Origin: Kiritimatiellia bacterium
Lineage (GTDB): Bacteria > Verrucomicrobiota > Kiritimatiellia > RFP12 > UBA1067
Direction of reading: 5' to 3'
DNA length: 32,646 nucleotides
Assembly: GCA_017450695.1 (NCBI GenBank)
Contig: JAFSTA010000040.1
Location: 1 to 32,646 of the forward strand
The notes under the pieces were generated by a model. The model saw only the letters and a program-made list of their open reading frames with translations. It was not told the origin of the DNA and did no database searches. The number at the start of each line of letters is the position of its first letter. Positions within the stretch are counted from its first letter, which is position 1. Below, in pieces: positions 22,450 to 30,531 of this stretch. The position numbers were made by a program, and so were the translations under genes.

Positions 22450-25400
22450 ATGCCGCGTTTTTCCTTCCCAGACTCGTTGCCGATTTCCGCCCACGTGGAG
22501 GAAATTACCGCCGCTTTACGCGACAACCAGGTCATCATCGTTTCGGGCGACACGGGATCCGGCAAGACGACCCAGCTTCCCAAGATCTGCCTGCTGGCGG
22601 GACGCGGCAAACGCGGTCTGATCGGCATCACCCAGCCGCGCCGCCTCGCCTGCCTCGCGATGGCGCGTCGCGTCGCCGAGGAGTTCGGAGAGGAGGTCGG
22701 CAGCTCCGTCGGCTACCAGCACCGCTTTGACCGCAAGACCTCGCGCGCGACGGTCGTGAAGTTCATGACCGATGGCATCCTGCTGGCGGAGACTCGCACG
22801 GACCGCCTCTTCCGCGCCTACGACACCCTGATCATCGACGAGGCGCACGAGCGTTCCCTGAACATCGATTTCCTTCTCGGCATCCTGCACCGCACCTTGC
22901 CACGCCGTCCCGACCTGAAACTGATCATCTCCTCCGCGACGCTGGATGTCGGCCGCTTTTCGGAGTTCTTCCACCACGCGCCGGTGATCTCCGTGCCGGG
23001 TCGCCTCTTCCCCATCGAGACGCGGTGGCGTCCGGCGGAGGACGAGGACGATGCCGACCTGCCGCGCCAAATCGCGAATGCCGTCGATGAACTGATCGCG
23101 GAGGGGGAAGGCGACATCCTTGTCTTCCTTCCCGGCGAACGCGACATCCGCGAGGCGCAGGAGGTCCTGACGGGACGGCGACTCCCGCATACGGAAATCA
23201 TCCCGTTGCTCGCCTCCCTGCCCGCGGGGGAACAGCAACGCGCCTTCCGCCTCTCCCCAAACCGGCGCATCATCCTTTCCACCAACGTGGCCGAGACCTC
23301 CGTCACCATTCCCGGCATCCGGTATGTTGTCGATTCCGGTCTCGCGCGCATCAACCGCTACAACCCGCGCACGCACGTCCAGCGGTTGCAGGTGGAGCCG
23401 ATCTCCCAAGCCTCCGCGAATCAGCGCCAGGGCCGTTGCGGGCGCGTCGCGCCCGGCGTCTGCATCCGCCTGTACAGCGCGGAGGACTACCGTCGGCGCG
23501 ATGCCTTCACGCCGCCCGAAATCCTGCGTTCGTCTCTCGCCGGCGTCATTCTCTCGATGCTGGATTTGCGCCTGGGCGACATCGCGACCTTCCCCTTCCT
23601 CGACGCGCCGTCGCAAGCCTCGATCAAGGACGGCTACGCCGAACTGTACGTGTTGGGCGCGTTGGAGCGGAAGACGAACGGCAGGCCGTCCGAGGACTCG
23701 GACGAACCGCCACGCCTCACCCCGCTGGGGCGGCAGCTCGCACGACTTCCGCTCGATCCCGCCTACGCGCGGATTCTCTTCGCGGCGGCGGACGAGGGCG
23801 TGCTGGAGGAGGTGCTGATCATCGTCTCGTTCCTAGAGTGCGACGACCCGCGCCGCAGACCGATCGACAAACGGGAGGAGGCGGATCAGCTTCACGCCCG
23901 CTTCCTGAATCCGGTCTCGGACTTCCTCGCAATCCTGAAACTTTGGCACTGGTATCACGATCCCGAATTGCAGAACCGCCTCCGTCCGGGCGGGCCGTTG
24001 CGGAACTTCGACGCGCCCGCGCAACAGTCGCAGTCCGCGTTGCGCCGACTCTGCCAGTCGAACTTCCTCTCGTTCCCCAAGATGCGCGACTGGTGTGACC
24101 TGCGCGACCAGTTGGCGCAACTCTGCCGCGAACTGGGACTGCGCAACGCCTCGCGTTCGGGCGACGAACTGCCGGACGCGGCGATCCACCGCGCCCTGCT
24201 CACGGGACTGGTCACGAGCATCGGCAAGCGCGACGAGGAAGCGTCGGACTATCGCGGGACACGCAGCATCCGTTTCGCGCTCTTCCCCGGTTCGGGACTG
24301 GCGAAATGCAAGTCGCCGAAGAACGGCGGCGAACGCGAGCCGAACCGCCGTCCGCCCCGGCCCCCGAAGGGTTCCCTGCCCGCCTCCCGCGACTGGATTC
24401 TCGCGGCGGATCTCGTCGAGACCTCCCGTCTCTTCGCGCGTACCGCCGCCTGCATCGACCCCGAATGGATCGAGCCGATCGCCCGTCCGATCTGCAAGTA
24501 CAGTTACCACTCCCCCGAATGGGACGCCGAGCGCGGATTCGTCCGGATACAGGAGCGCGTTACCTTGCTTGGACTGGTGTTGACCGAGGGGCGTCCGCGC
24601 GACGATTCGCGCATCCATCCCGAAGAGGCGCGCGAACTCTTCATCCGCCACGGACTGGTGGCGGGCGAATTCCCGCGCCCCGTTCCCCCGTGCCTCGTCG
24701 CCAACCGCAACCGGATCGAGGCGTTGCTTTCCGCCGAGGAGAAGTTGCGGCGACACGGCGCGTTGTTCGATCCCGATGCCGCGTTCGCCTTTTACGACGA
24801 ACGGATCCCCGCCGAGGTCTCCTCCGCCAACGCCCTGCGCCGCTGGCTTTCGCAAAACACGGCGGAGGCGCGATGCCTCGTGATGACGGATACAGACCTG
24901 CCGCCCGCGAAGGATCTCGCGGCGGAGTTCCCCGATTCCGTCGTGTTGAACGGCCACCGCTTCCGGTTGACCTACCGGCACACCCCGGACGCGGAGGACG
25001 ATGGCGTCACCTGCACCGTGCCGGCGCATTGGCTGCCGACCGTGGCGGCGTGGCGTTCCGACTGGCTTGTGCCGGGACTGGTCGATGAGAAACTGCACTG
25101 GATGCTGACCGCCCTTCCCTCCAAGTTGCGCCGTCTGCTGGTGCCGTTGCCGGATACCATCGCCCGCCTCAAGAGCCGTCTCGAACCGGGACGGGAACCG
25201 CTTTTCGACGCCGTTTCCCGCGTTCTCTATGAAAGCGAGGGGATTCGCGTTCCATCGGGAACCTGGCGCGAGGACGACCTGCCGCCACACTTGCGGATGC
25301 GGTTCGAGGTGACGGAAAAGGAGGGCGACAAAGGCGAAAAGGTGATCGGGAACGGACGGAACATCGCCCTCTTGACCAAACTCTTCGCGCCCGATCAAGC

Positions 25401-26535
25401 GCATCCGGTTACGCACGTCACCATCGGCGGCAACTCACGCGGAGCCTATTTCCGCGACCACATCTCCAGCTGGGATTTCGGCGACCTTCCCGCCACGGTG
25501 CAGACCGGACAGACGGGCGGCTGGAACGTGACGCACACCCCCGCGCTGGTGGCGAACGCGGACGGGTCGATCTCGCTGCGACTCTTTGCCGACCCGGAAG
25601 AGGCGGCGATTTCGCACGAGGCGGGATTGTGCCGACTCTACGAACTCGCGCTCGGATACGAATGGCAGAATCTCGCGCAACCGCCGCGCCTCACCTTGGC
25701 GGCAACCCGTTTCCTGCAGACGCTGGAGACAACCCCCGCGCAACTCGGCGTGCAAATCGCCCGTGCCGCAATCCACGACGCCTTTCTCGCCAACCGTCCC
25801 GCCATCCGTACGCGGGCGGAGTTCCTGCACAGGCTCGGACGCGACACCGACGGGAGACAATCCGTCCCGACGCCCGCACCGAAGCGCGAGAAAACGCAGC
25901 CGAAACAACGCTGGAATTCCTTCTCCGATTTGGAGCTGGCGGTAAATCGATCCTCGGCACACGCCGGGACGGCGGCAACCGCGGGCAACGGAATCGCCCG
26001 TTTGCAGTCGCTGCGGACGGAGCGGGCGCGGTTGACCGCGACGCTCCTGCAAGAGGCTGCCGCCATCGAGGCGGAACTGGCGAACCCCGCATCCACGCAT
26101 TCGGGCGGCGGACGCGCCAAAGGCTTGTCGGAGCTGTCGCACCTGCTCACGGCGGGAGGTTTGCCGAATGCGGTCCGCGACGATTTGACGGAACAGCTCG
26201 CCTGGCTTTTCTTCCCGCGCTTCGCGGAGACATTGACCTGCGAACGATTGCGGGAATATCCGCGTTACCTCCACGCGATCCGAATCCGCATGGAACGATG
26301 CCGCAGCAATCCCGCAGGGGAACAACGGAAACAGGAACAGGTCAGGCCGTATTGGGAACGGTACACCGAATTCTTCGCGACGGATCCACTGCCGCGCCAC
26401 AACGCGGCGGCGCTGGACGAATACCGCTGGCTGGTGGAGGAATACCGCGTTTCCCTCTTCGCGCAAGAACTCCGCACCCCCGTTCCCGTCTCCCCCAAAC
26501 GTCTCGACACGCTCTGGGACTCCGTCCGCGTGTAA
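22450..26535 (+). CDS. hrpA: ATP-dependent DEAH-box RNA helicase HrpA
   Basis: 1361 aa, about the family's usual 1300. Helicase core: Walker A GDTGSGKTT (33-41), ITQPRRLACLAMA (Ia), DEAH Walker B (IIDEAHER), SAT (III), TNVAETSVTIPGI (V) and QRQGRCGRVAPG (VI). After that come the helicase-associated OB-fold domain and a long C-terminal region. It unwinds RNA and has roles in mRNA turnover and ribosome rescue in E. coli. It is the only open frame here. The ATG at 22450 directly follows an octamer array and has no Shine-Dalgarno. Confidence 0.94.
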   Translation: MPRFSFPDSLPISAHVEEITAALRDNQVIIVSGDTGSGKTTQLPKICLLAGRGKRGLIGITQPRRLACLAMARRVAEEFGEEVGSSVGYQHRFDRKTSRATVVKFMTDGILLAETRTDRLFRAYDTLIIDEAHERSLNIDFLLGILHRTLPRRPDLKLIISSATLDVGRFSEFFHHAPVISVPGRLFPIETRWRPAEDEDDADLPRQIANAVDELIAEGEGDILVFLPGERDIREAQEVLTGRRLPHTEIIPLLASLPAGEQQRAFRLSPNRRIILSTNVAETSVTIPGIRYVVDSGLARINRYNPRTHVQRLQVEPISQASANQRQGRCGRVAPGVCIRLYSAEDYRRRDAFTPPEILRSSLAGVILSMLDLRLGDIATFPFLDAPSQASIKDGYAELYVLGALERKTNGRPSEDSDEPPRLTPLGRQLARLPLDPAYARILFAAADEGVLEEVLIIVSFLECDDPRRRPIDKREEADQLHARFLNPVSDFLAILKLWHWYHDPELQNRLRPGGPLRNFDAPAQQSQSALRRLCQSNFLSFPKMRDWCDLRDQLAQLCRELGLRNASRSGDELPDAAIHRALLTGLVTSIGKRDEEASDYRGTRSIRFALFPGSGLAKCKSPKNGGEREPNRRPPRPPKGSLPASRDWILAADLVETSRLFARTAACIDPEWIEPIARPICKYSYHSPEWDAERGFVRIQERVTLLGLVLTEGRPRDDSRIHPEEARELFIRHGLVAGEFPRPVPPCLVANRNRIEALLSAEEKLRRHGALFDPDAAFAFYDERIPAEVSSANALRRWLSQNTAEARCLVMTDTDLPPAKDLAAEFPDSVVLNGHRFRLTYRHTPDAEDDGVTCTVPAHWLPTVAAWRSDWLVPGLVDEKLHWMLTALPSKLRRLLVPLPDTIARLKSRLEPGREPLFDAVSRVLYESEGIRVPSGTWREDDLPPHLRMRFEVTEKEGDKGEKVIGNGRNIALLTKLFAPDQAHPVTHVTIGGNSRGAYFRDHISSWDFGDLPATVQTGQTGGWNVTHTPALVANADGSISLRLFADPEEAAISHEAGLCRLYELALGYEWQNLAQPPRLTLAATRFLQTLETTPAQLGVQIARAAIHDAFLANRPAIRTRAEFLHRLGRDTDGRQSVPTPAPKREKTQPKQRWNSFSDLELAVNRSSAHAGTAATAGNGIARLQSLRTERARLTATLLQEAAAIEAELANPASTHSGGGRAKGLSELSHLLTAGGLPNAVRDDLTEQLAWLFFPRFAETLTCERLREYPRYLHAIRIRMERCRSNPAGEQRKQEQVRPYWERYTEFFATDPLPRHNAAALDEYRWLVEEYRVSLFAQELRTPVPVSPKRLDTLWDSVRV

Positions 26536-26875
26536 ACCAGAGAAAATTCAATCGCTGCGCCATTGTAAAATTCAATCGCTTCGCTTTAAAAAGTTAAATG
26601 GTTAAATTGATGGGACGCTGCGCGCGACTACGAAAAAAATTAAATCGCTTCGCTTGAAATGGTTAAATGGTTAAATTGATTAGCCGCCGTGAAGCGACAG
26701 GAGTGTCGCTTCCCCGAATGTCCCGCCCGGTTCAGCATTGCAAACGCGACGGGGGCATGCGACAGAGGACATGCGACACGCGCGGGCGACAGAATCGCTT
26801 TGATCTCTTTTGTCGCTTCGGTCCCTTTTACTCTTGTTGAGACTTTTGTTTCAGACCATGCCAGCTAAATCGTGA
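26536..26875. repeat. Intergenic region with AT-rich dispersed element and hairpins
   Basis: A partial copy at 26563-26612 and a full copy at 26637-26710 contain AATCGCTTCGCTT, AATGGTTAAATGGTTAAATT and an AGCGACA/TGTCGCT hairpin (loop GGAG). This is the inverted counterpart of 9060-9137. Further on are a GACAGAGGACATGCGACA stretch and a GCGACA/TGTCGC stem (26786-26816). No gene was recognised. Confidence 0.75.
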
Positions 26876-26904
26876 TTGACGGTGCGGGATTCCTTGGCTA
26901 TCAT
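26876..26904 (+). promoter_or_regulatory. Strong sigma70-type promoter of the amino-sugar cassette
   Basis: TTGACG (26876-26881, 5/6), exactly 17 nt, TATCAT (26899-26904, 5/6). The start site would be near 26911, with AAGGAG at 26929-26934 and the ATG at 26943. Confidence 0.65.
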
Positions 26905-26942
26905 TAGATTCGTCTATCGTGACAGAAAAAGGAGTTTCCGTT

Positions 26943-27887
26943 ATGGATTTCATGAGTACCGTGAAGGGTTCCCTGCTCGAAGGTTTTTATCCGGAAGGTT
27001 GGGATTTTAAGAAGATCGACAAATGCTGCAGCAACCGTCCGTCGGAGGTTTCCCGCAGACAGAAGTTCTGGCACAAGGGCTTCGCGCCGGTTTGTTGCGA
27101 GGACGTGCGCGAGTTTGACGTGAAAATGGGGCATGAGATCGCCAACGAGATTCGCCAGGCCGCCATCCGCAGGCAGAAGATTATCTTCATCCTTCCCGTC
27201 GGCCCGATGGGGATGTACAAGTGGGCGGTCTATTTCCTGCGCGAGTGGAAGCAGGACTGCCGCCACGTCTGGTGCTTCAACATGGACGAGTGGTCGGACG
27301 CGAAGGGCAACACCCTGGTCGGCGACGCCTCGTTCCAGTACGCGATGGAACAGGCGTTCTACAATCCCCTTGGCAAATATACGGTTCCCGCGGACCATCG
27401 GAACTTTGCCACGCGCCAGAACCTGCCGACCTACCCGGAGAAAATCGCCGCGTTGCGGGCGGAGGGGGCGAAGCTCGTGCTGGTCTATGGAATCGGGCGG
27501 ATGTGCCACATCGCGTTCTGGGAACCGATGATCGGCGCCGAGTTCAAGAGCGAAGAGGAGTGGCTTCGCCAGCCCTACCGCATCGGCGTGAAGCTGCACC
27601 CGCTGACGATCGAGCAGAACGCGCTGACCTCGTTCAAGAGCCGCACCACGCTCGTACCGTGCCGCGCCAATACGATGGGCCCCGGCATCCTCTTCCAGGC
27701 GGATTACGCGATCGGCGGTGCCGACGGTACGCTGGGACGCGGAATGCAGTGGCAGGGGATGAGTTTCTGGATGACGCTCCGTTACGGGCCTTGCCGCCAT
27801 GTGACGTCCTCGTACATCCCGACGCTGCCGGGCAAGCTCTTCTTCCTCAAGGAACTGGCGGGGCCGCTGGTTGCCGAAGCGAACTGA
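26943..27887 (+). CDS. Glucosamine-6-phosphate deaminase-like protein (NagB/6-phosphogluconolactonase family)
   Basis: 314 aa. NagB-type catalytic features are kept: Asp in CFNMDEWSD, and His and Glu in [14 protein letters not shown]. Family members convert an amino-sugar phosphate into a ketose phosphate plus ammonia, or hydrolyse a sugar lactone; the first fits its neighbours. It is longer and diverged from E. coli NagB (266 aa), so another amino sugar, e.g. a galactosamine phosphate, is possible. The frame extends to a GTG at 26919; AAGGAG at 8-nt spacing favours ATG 26943. First gene after a strong promoter. Confidence 0.75.
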   Translation: MDFMSTVKGSLLEGFYPEGWDFKKIDKCCSNRPSEVSRRQKFWHKGFAPVCCEDVREFDVKMGHEIANEIRQAAIRRQKIIFILPVGPMGMYKWAVYFLREWKQDCRHVWCFNMDEWSDAKGNTLVGDASFQYAMEQAFYNPLGKYTVPADHRNFATRQNLPTYPEKIAALRAEGAKLVLVYGIGRMCHIAFWEPMIGAEFKSEEEWLRQPYRIGVKLHPLTIEQNALTSFKSRTTLVPCRANTMGPGILFQADYAIGGADGTLGRGMQWQGMSFWMTLRYGPCRHVTSSYIPTLPGKLFFLKELAGPLVAEAN

Positions 27888-27911
27888 CGCATATCAACAG
27901 GAGGTTTCATC

Positions 27912-28766
27912 ATGCTCGTCAATTTGGATGCCGTACTGAAAAAGGCGCAGGCCGAACACTACGCGGTCGGTCTCTTCAACACGCACGACACGGATATGCT
28001 CGAAGCGGCGATCACCGCCGCCGAGGAGGCGAACAGCCCGATCATCATCGGTACGGCGGAGGTGCTGCTGCCGTATGGCGATCTGCCGCTCATCACCCCC
28101 GCGCTGATCGCCGCCGCCCAGCGCACACGCGTTCCGGTCGTCGTCCATTACGACCACGGTCTGACCTTCGAGCGGACGATGGAGGCGCTCAAGCTCGGTT
28201 TCTCGTCGGTCATGTTCGACGCCTCGGCCTCGGCGTATGAGGAGAATGTCGCCGCAACGCGCGAGGTCGTCAAGATCGCCCACGCCTTTGGGGCGACGGT
28301 CGAAGGCGAGATCGGCCACATCGGTTCCGCGGCGGCGGGCGACGACCGCAGCAACCCCTACACGACCGTGGAAGAGGCGGTAGATTTCCAGTCGAAGACG
28401 GGCGTCGATGCGCTGGCCGTCGCCGTCGGGACCGCCCACGGCGTGTACAAGTCGAAGCCGAACCTGAACCTGCAGCGCATCCGCGAGATTCGCGCGGCGA
28501 TGGAGTGCCCGATCGTGCTGCACGGCGGATCGGGATTGTCGGACGACGACTTCCGCAACGCGATCCGCGACGGCGTGGCGAAGCTCAACATCCACACCGA
28601 CATGGTGGTCGCCGGGATGCGCGCGATGCGCGAGCAGTGCGAGGCGCACGACCCTGCCAAGCCCGCGACGTGGGACTACCTCGACACGCGCAAGGCGAAG
28701 GTCGAGGCGATCCGCAAGGTCATTCTCAACAAGCTGGAACTCTTCGGTTCCGTCGGAAAGGCGTAG
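27912..28766 (+). CDS. Class II fructose/tagatose-bisphosphate aldolase
   Basis: 284 aa zinc-dependent aldolase of the FbaA/GatY/KbaY group, cleaving a ketose bisphosphate into dihydroxyacetone phosphate and an aldehyde. Visible are VVHYDHG (zinc His and catalytic Asp), VEGEIGHIG, AVAVGTAHG (second zinc His) and LHGGSGLSDDDFRNAI; the length matches the tagatose type. Perfect AGGAGG (27899-27904) precedes the ATG. In this cassette it would finish the pathway after the deaminase and kinase. Confidence 0.88.
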   Translation: MLVNLDAVLKKAQAEHYAVGLFNTHDTDMLEAAITAAEEANSPIIIGTAEVLLPYGDLPLITPALIAAAQRTRVPVVVHYDHGLTFERTMEALKLGFSSVMFDASASAYEENVAATREVVKIAHAFGATVEGEIGHIGSAAAGDDRSNPYTTVEEAVDFQSKTGVDALAVAVGTAHGVYKSKPNLNLQRIREIRAAMECPIVLHGGSGLSDDDFRNAIRDGVAKLNIHTDMVVAGMRAMREQCEAHDPAKPATWDYLDTRKAKVEAIRKVILNKLELFGSVGKA

Positions 28767-28769
28767 CGC

Positions 28770-29474
28770 ATGAATGTATTGGCTATCGGTTGTCATCCCG
28801 ACGATGTGGAAATCGCCTGCGCGGGTACGCTCGCGAAGTGCGTGAAGCGCGGCGACCGCGTGGTCGTCGCCCACCTCTGCACGGGATCGCTCGGTCATGT
28901 GGTGATCCCGCCCGAGGAACTGGTTCCCATGCGCGCCGCCGAGGCGCGCGAGGCGGGCGCGTTGGCCGGCATCGAGGTGCTGGACGGTTTCTTCGGCGAC
29001 CTCGACATCTATTCGGACAACGCGCGTTCGCGGAATGAGGTGGTGGAGGTCATCCAGTACGCCCAGCCCGACTTCATCATCACCCACAATCCCGACGACT
29101 ACATGCCGGACCACACCGCGACCGCGAAGCTCGTCTTCGACGCCTCGTTCACCGCGACGCTCCCGAACTGGCCGTCCAAGACGAAGAAGCCCGCGAAGCT
29201 CGTCCCGATTTACTACATGGACACGCTGGCGGGCGTCAACTTCGTTCCCGACGAGTTCGTGGATATCACGGAGGAGATCGACCTCAAGATCCAGATGCTG
29301 GAATGCCACCATTCGCAACTGGACTGGATGCGCGAGCACGACCACATCGATTTCGCCGACATGGTGCGCACCTGCAGTCGGTACCGCGGCTACCAGTGCG
29401 GGGCCGGCTACGCCGAGGGGTTCCGGATGTGCAAGGCGTATCTGAAGGGAACCACGCGGCGCCTGCTGCCGTAA
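28770..29474 (+). CDS. PIG-L/LmbE-family N-acetylglucosaminyl deacetylase
   Basis: 234 aa. The zinc/catalytic signature CHPDDVE is at residues 8-14 and the second metal motif HNPDDYMPDH near 106-115; a SLGHVV loop and an R-x-x-E motif (MRAAEAREAG) also fit. Such enzymes remove the acetyl group from GlcNAc-containing compounds. It starts 3 nt after the aldolase stop, so translation is probably coupled. It would supply a free amino sugar to the NagB-like enzyme. Confidence 0.88.
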   Translation: MNVLAIGCHPDDVEIACAGTLAKCVKRGDRVVVAHLCTGSLGHVVIPPEELVPMRAAEAREAGALAGIEVLDGFFGDLDIYSDNARSRNEVVEVIQYAQPDFIITHNPDDYMPDHTATAKLVFDASFTATLPNWPSKTKKPAKLVPIYYMDTLAGVNFVPDEFVDITEEIDLKIQMLECHHSQLDWMREHDHIDFADMVRTCSRYRGYQCGAGYAEGFRMCKAYLKGTTRRLLP

Positions 29475-29490
29475 ATCGGAGGAGTCATCC

Positions 29491-30447
29491 ATGCGCAAGG
29501 CAATCGTCGGCGGATCGATTCTGGTCGATCGGATCAACGACATCAACGTCTATCCGAAGCCCGGGGAACTCGCGCGCATTTCCGCCGTTTCCCGGACACC
29601 TGGCGGACTCGTGCCGAACACGGGAACGGACATCCACGTCCTCGCCCCCGACATCCCTGTCTTCGCCTGCGGGAAAATCGGCGAAGACGATGACGGCCGT
29701 TACCTGATCGGGGAGTTGCAGCGGCGCGGACTGGACACGTCGGGCCTCGCGGTCACCGCCGACGAGCCGACCTCGTTCACCGACGTGATGAGCGTACCGG
29801 GCGGGGAGCGGACGTTCTTCAACTGTCCGGGCGCGAACGCCTCGTGGGGCTACGACGACTTCCCCTTCGACTTGGTTTCCGAAGGCGACATCGTGCTGCT
29901 GGGATATTTCCTGCTGCTGGCGAAGGTCGATGCGGGAGACGGCGTGCGGATGCTGCGGGAACTGAAACGGCGGGGTGCGATCACGGCGATCGACCTCGTG
30001 ACAGAGGACTCCGACCGGTACGCGCTCGTGCGCGAATGCCTGCCGTATGTCGATCACCTGATCGTCAACGAGACGGAGGCGGCACGTCTGGCGGGAGGCG
30101 ACCTTCCCGTCTCCGAGCTGCCGTCCGCGCTGTTGCGGTTCGGTGTACGGGAACGGGTCATCGTACACATGCCGGAGAAGGGAATCTCCTGCACGAAAGC
30201 GGGGATTCGTTCCGAATTCCCCTCGTGCCCGGTTCCGCCCAGTTTCATCAAGGGAAAGACGGGGGCGGGCGACGCCTTCTGCGCGGGTGCGCTGGTGGGC
30301 ATCTGGCGGGGACTCGACGAGCGGGAAATCCTGCGCCTGGGCGCCATCGCCGCGATCGGTGCGCTTTCCGCGCCGGGCGCCACCGAAGGAATGCGCTCCA
30401 TCGAGGAACTGGCGCACATAGCGGAAAAACTAAGCAACCGAGAGTAG
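29491..30447 (+). CDS. PfkB-family sugar kinase
   Basis: 318 aa. N-terminal GGSILVDRIN and ACGKIGEDDDG match PfkB kinases; the C-terminal signature GKTGAGDAFCAGALVG (about 252-267) has the catalytic Asp and anion hole. The substrate is not readable from sequence; the neighbouring deaminase and aldolase would fit a tagatose- or fructose-phosphate kinase. Strong GGAGGAG upstream of the ATG, 16 nt after the deacetylase stop. Confidence 0.85.
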   Translation: MRKAIVGGSILVDRINDINVYPKPGELARISAVSRTPGGLVPNTGTDIHVLAPDIPVFACGKIGEDDDGRYLIGELQRRGLDTSGLAVTADEPTSFTDVMSVPGGERTFFNCPGANASWGYDDFPFDLVSEGDIVLLGYFLLLAKVDAGDGVRMLRELKRRGAITAIDLVTEDSDRYALVRECLPYVDHLIVNETEAARLAGGDLPVSELPSALLRFGVRERVIVHMPEKGISCTKAGIRSEFPSCPVPPSFIKGKTGAGDAFCAGALVGIWRGLDEREILRLGAIAAIGALSAPGATEGMRSIEELAHIAEKLSNRE

Positions 30448-30531
30448 TTTGGCGTTCGCATTCGATTGCATCCGACAGCAATCGAGTGCAACCGGGCTGG
30501 AATTGATAAGGTGAAAGGAAGAGGAATCACC
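30448..30531 (+). other. Short intergenic gap with small hairpin
   Basis: CGATTG/CAATCG (about 30462-30485) forms a 6-bp stem with a 10-nt loop, and GACAGCAATCGA resembles the decamer repeats. The end, AGGAAGAGGAATCACC, gives the Shine-Dalgarno of the next gene. Confidence 0.4.

Noticed and set aside
27894-29546. Minus-strand frame (550 aa)
   Set aside because: Antisense shadow of the aldolase and deacetylase genes.
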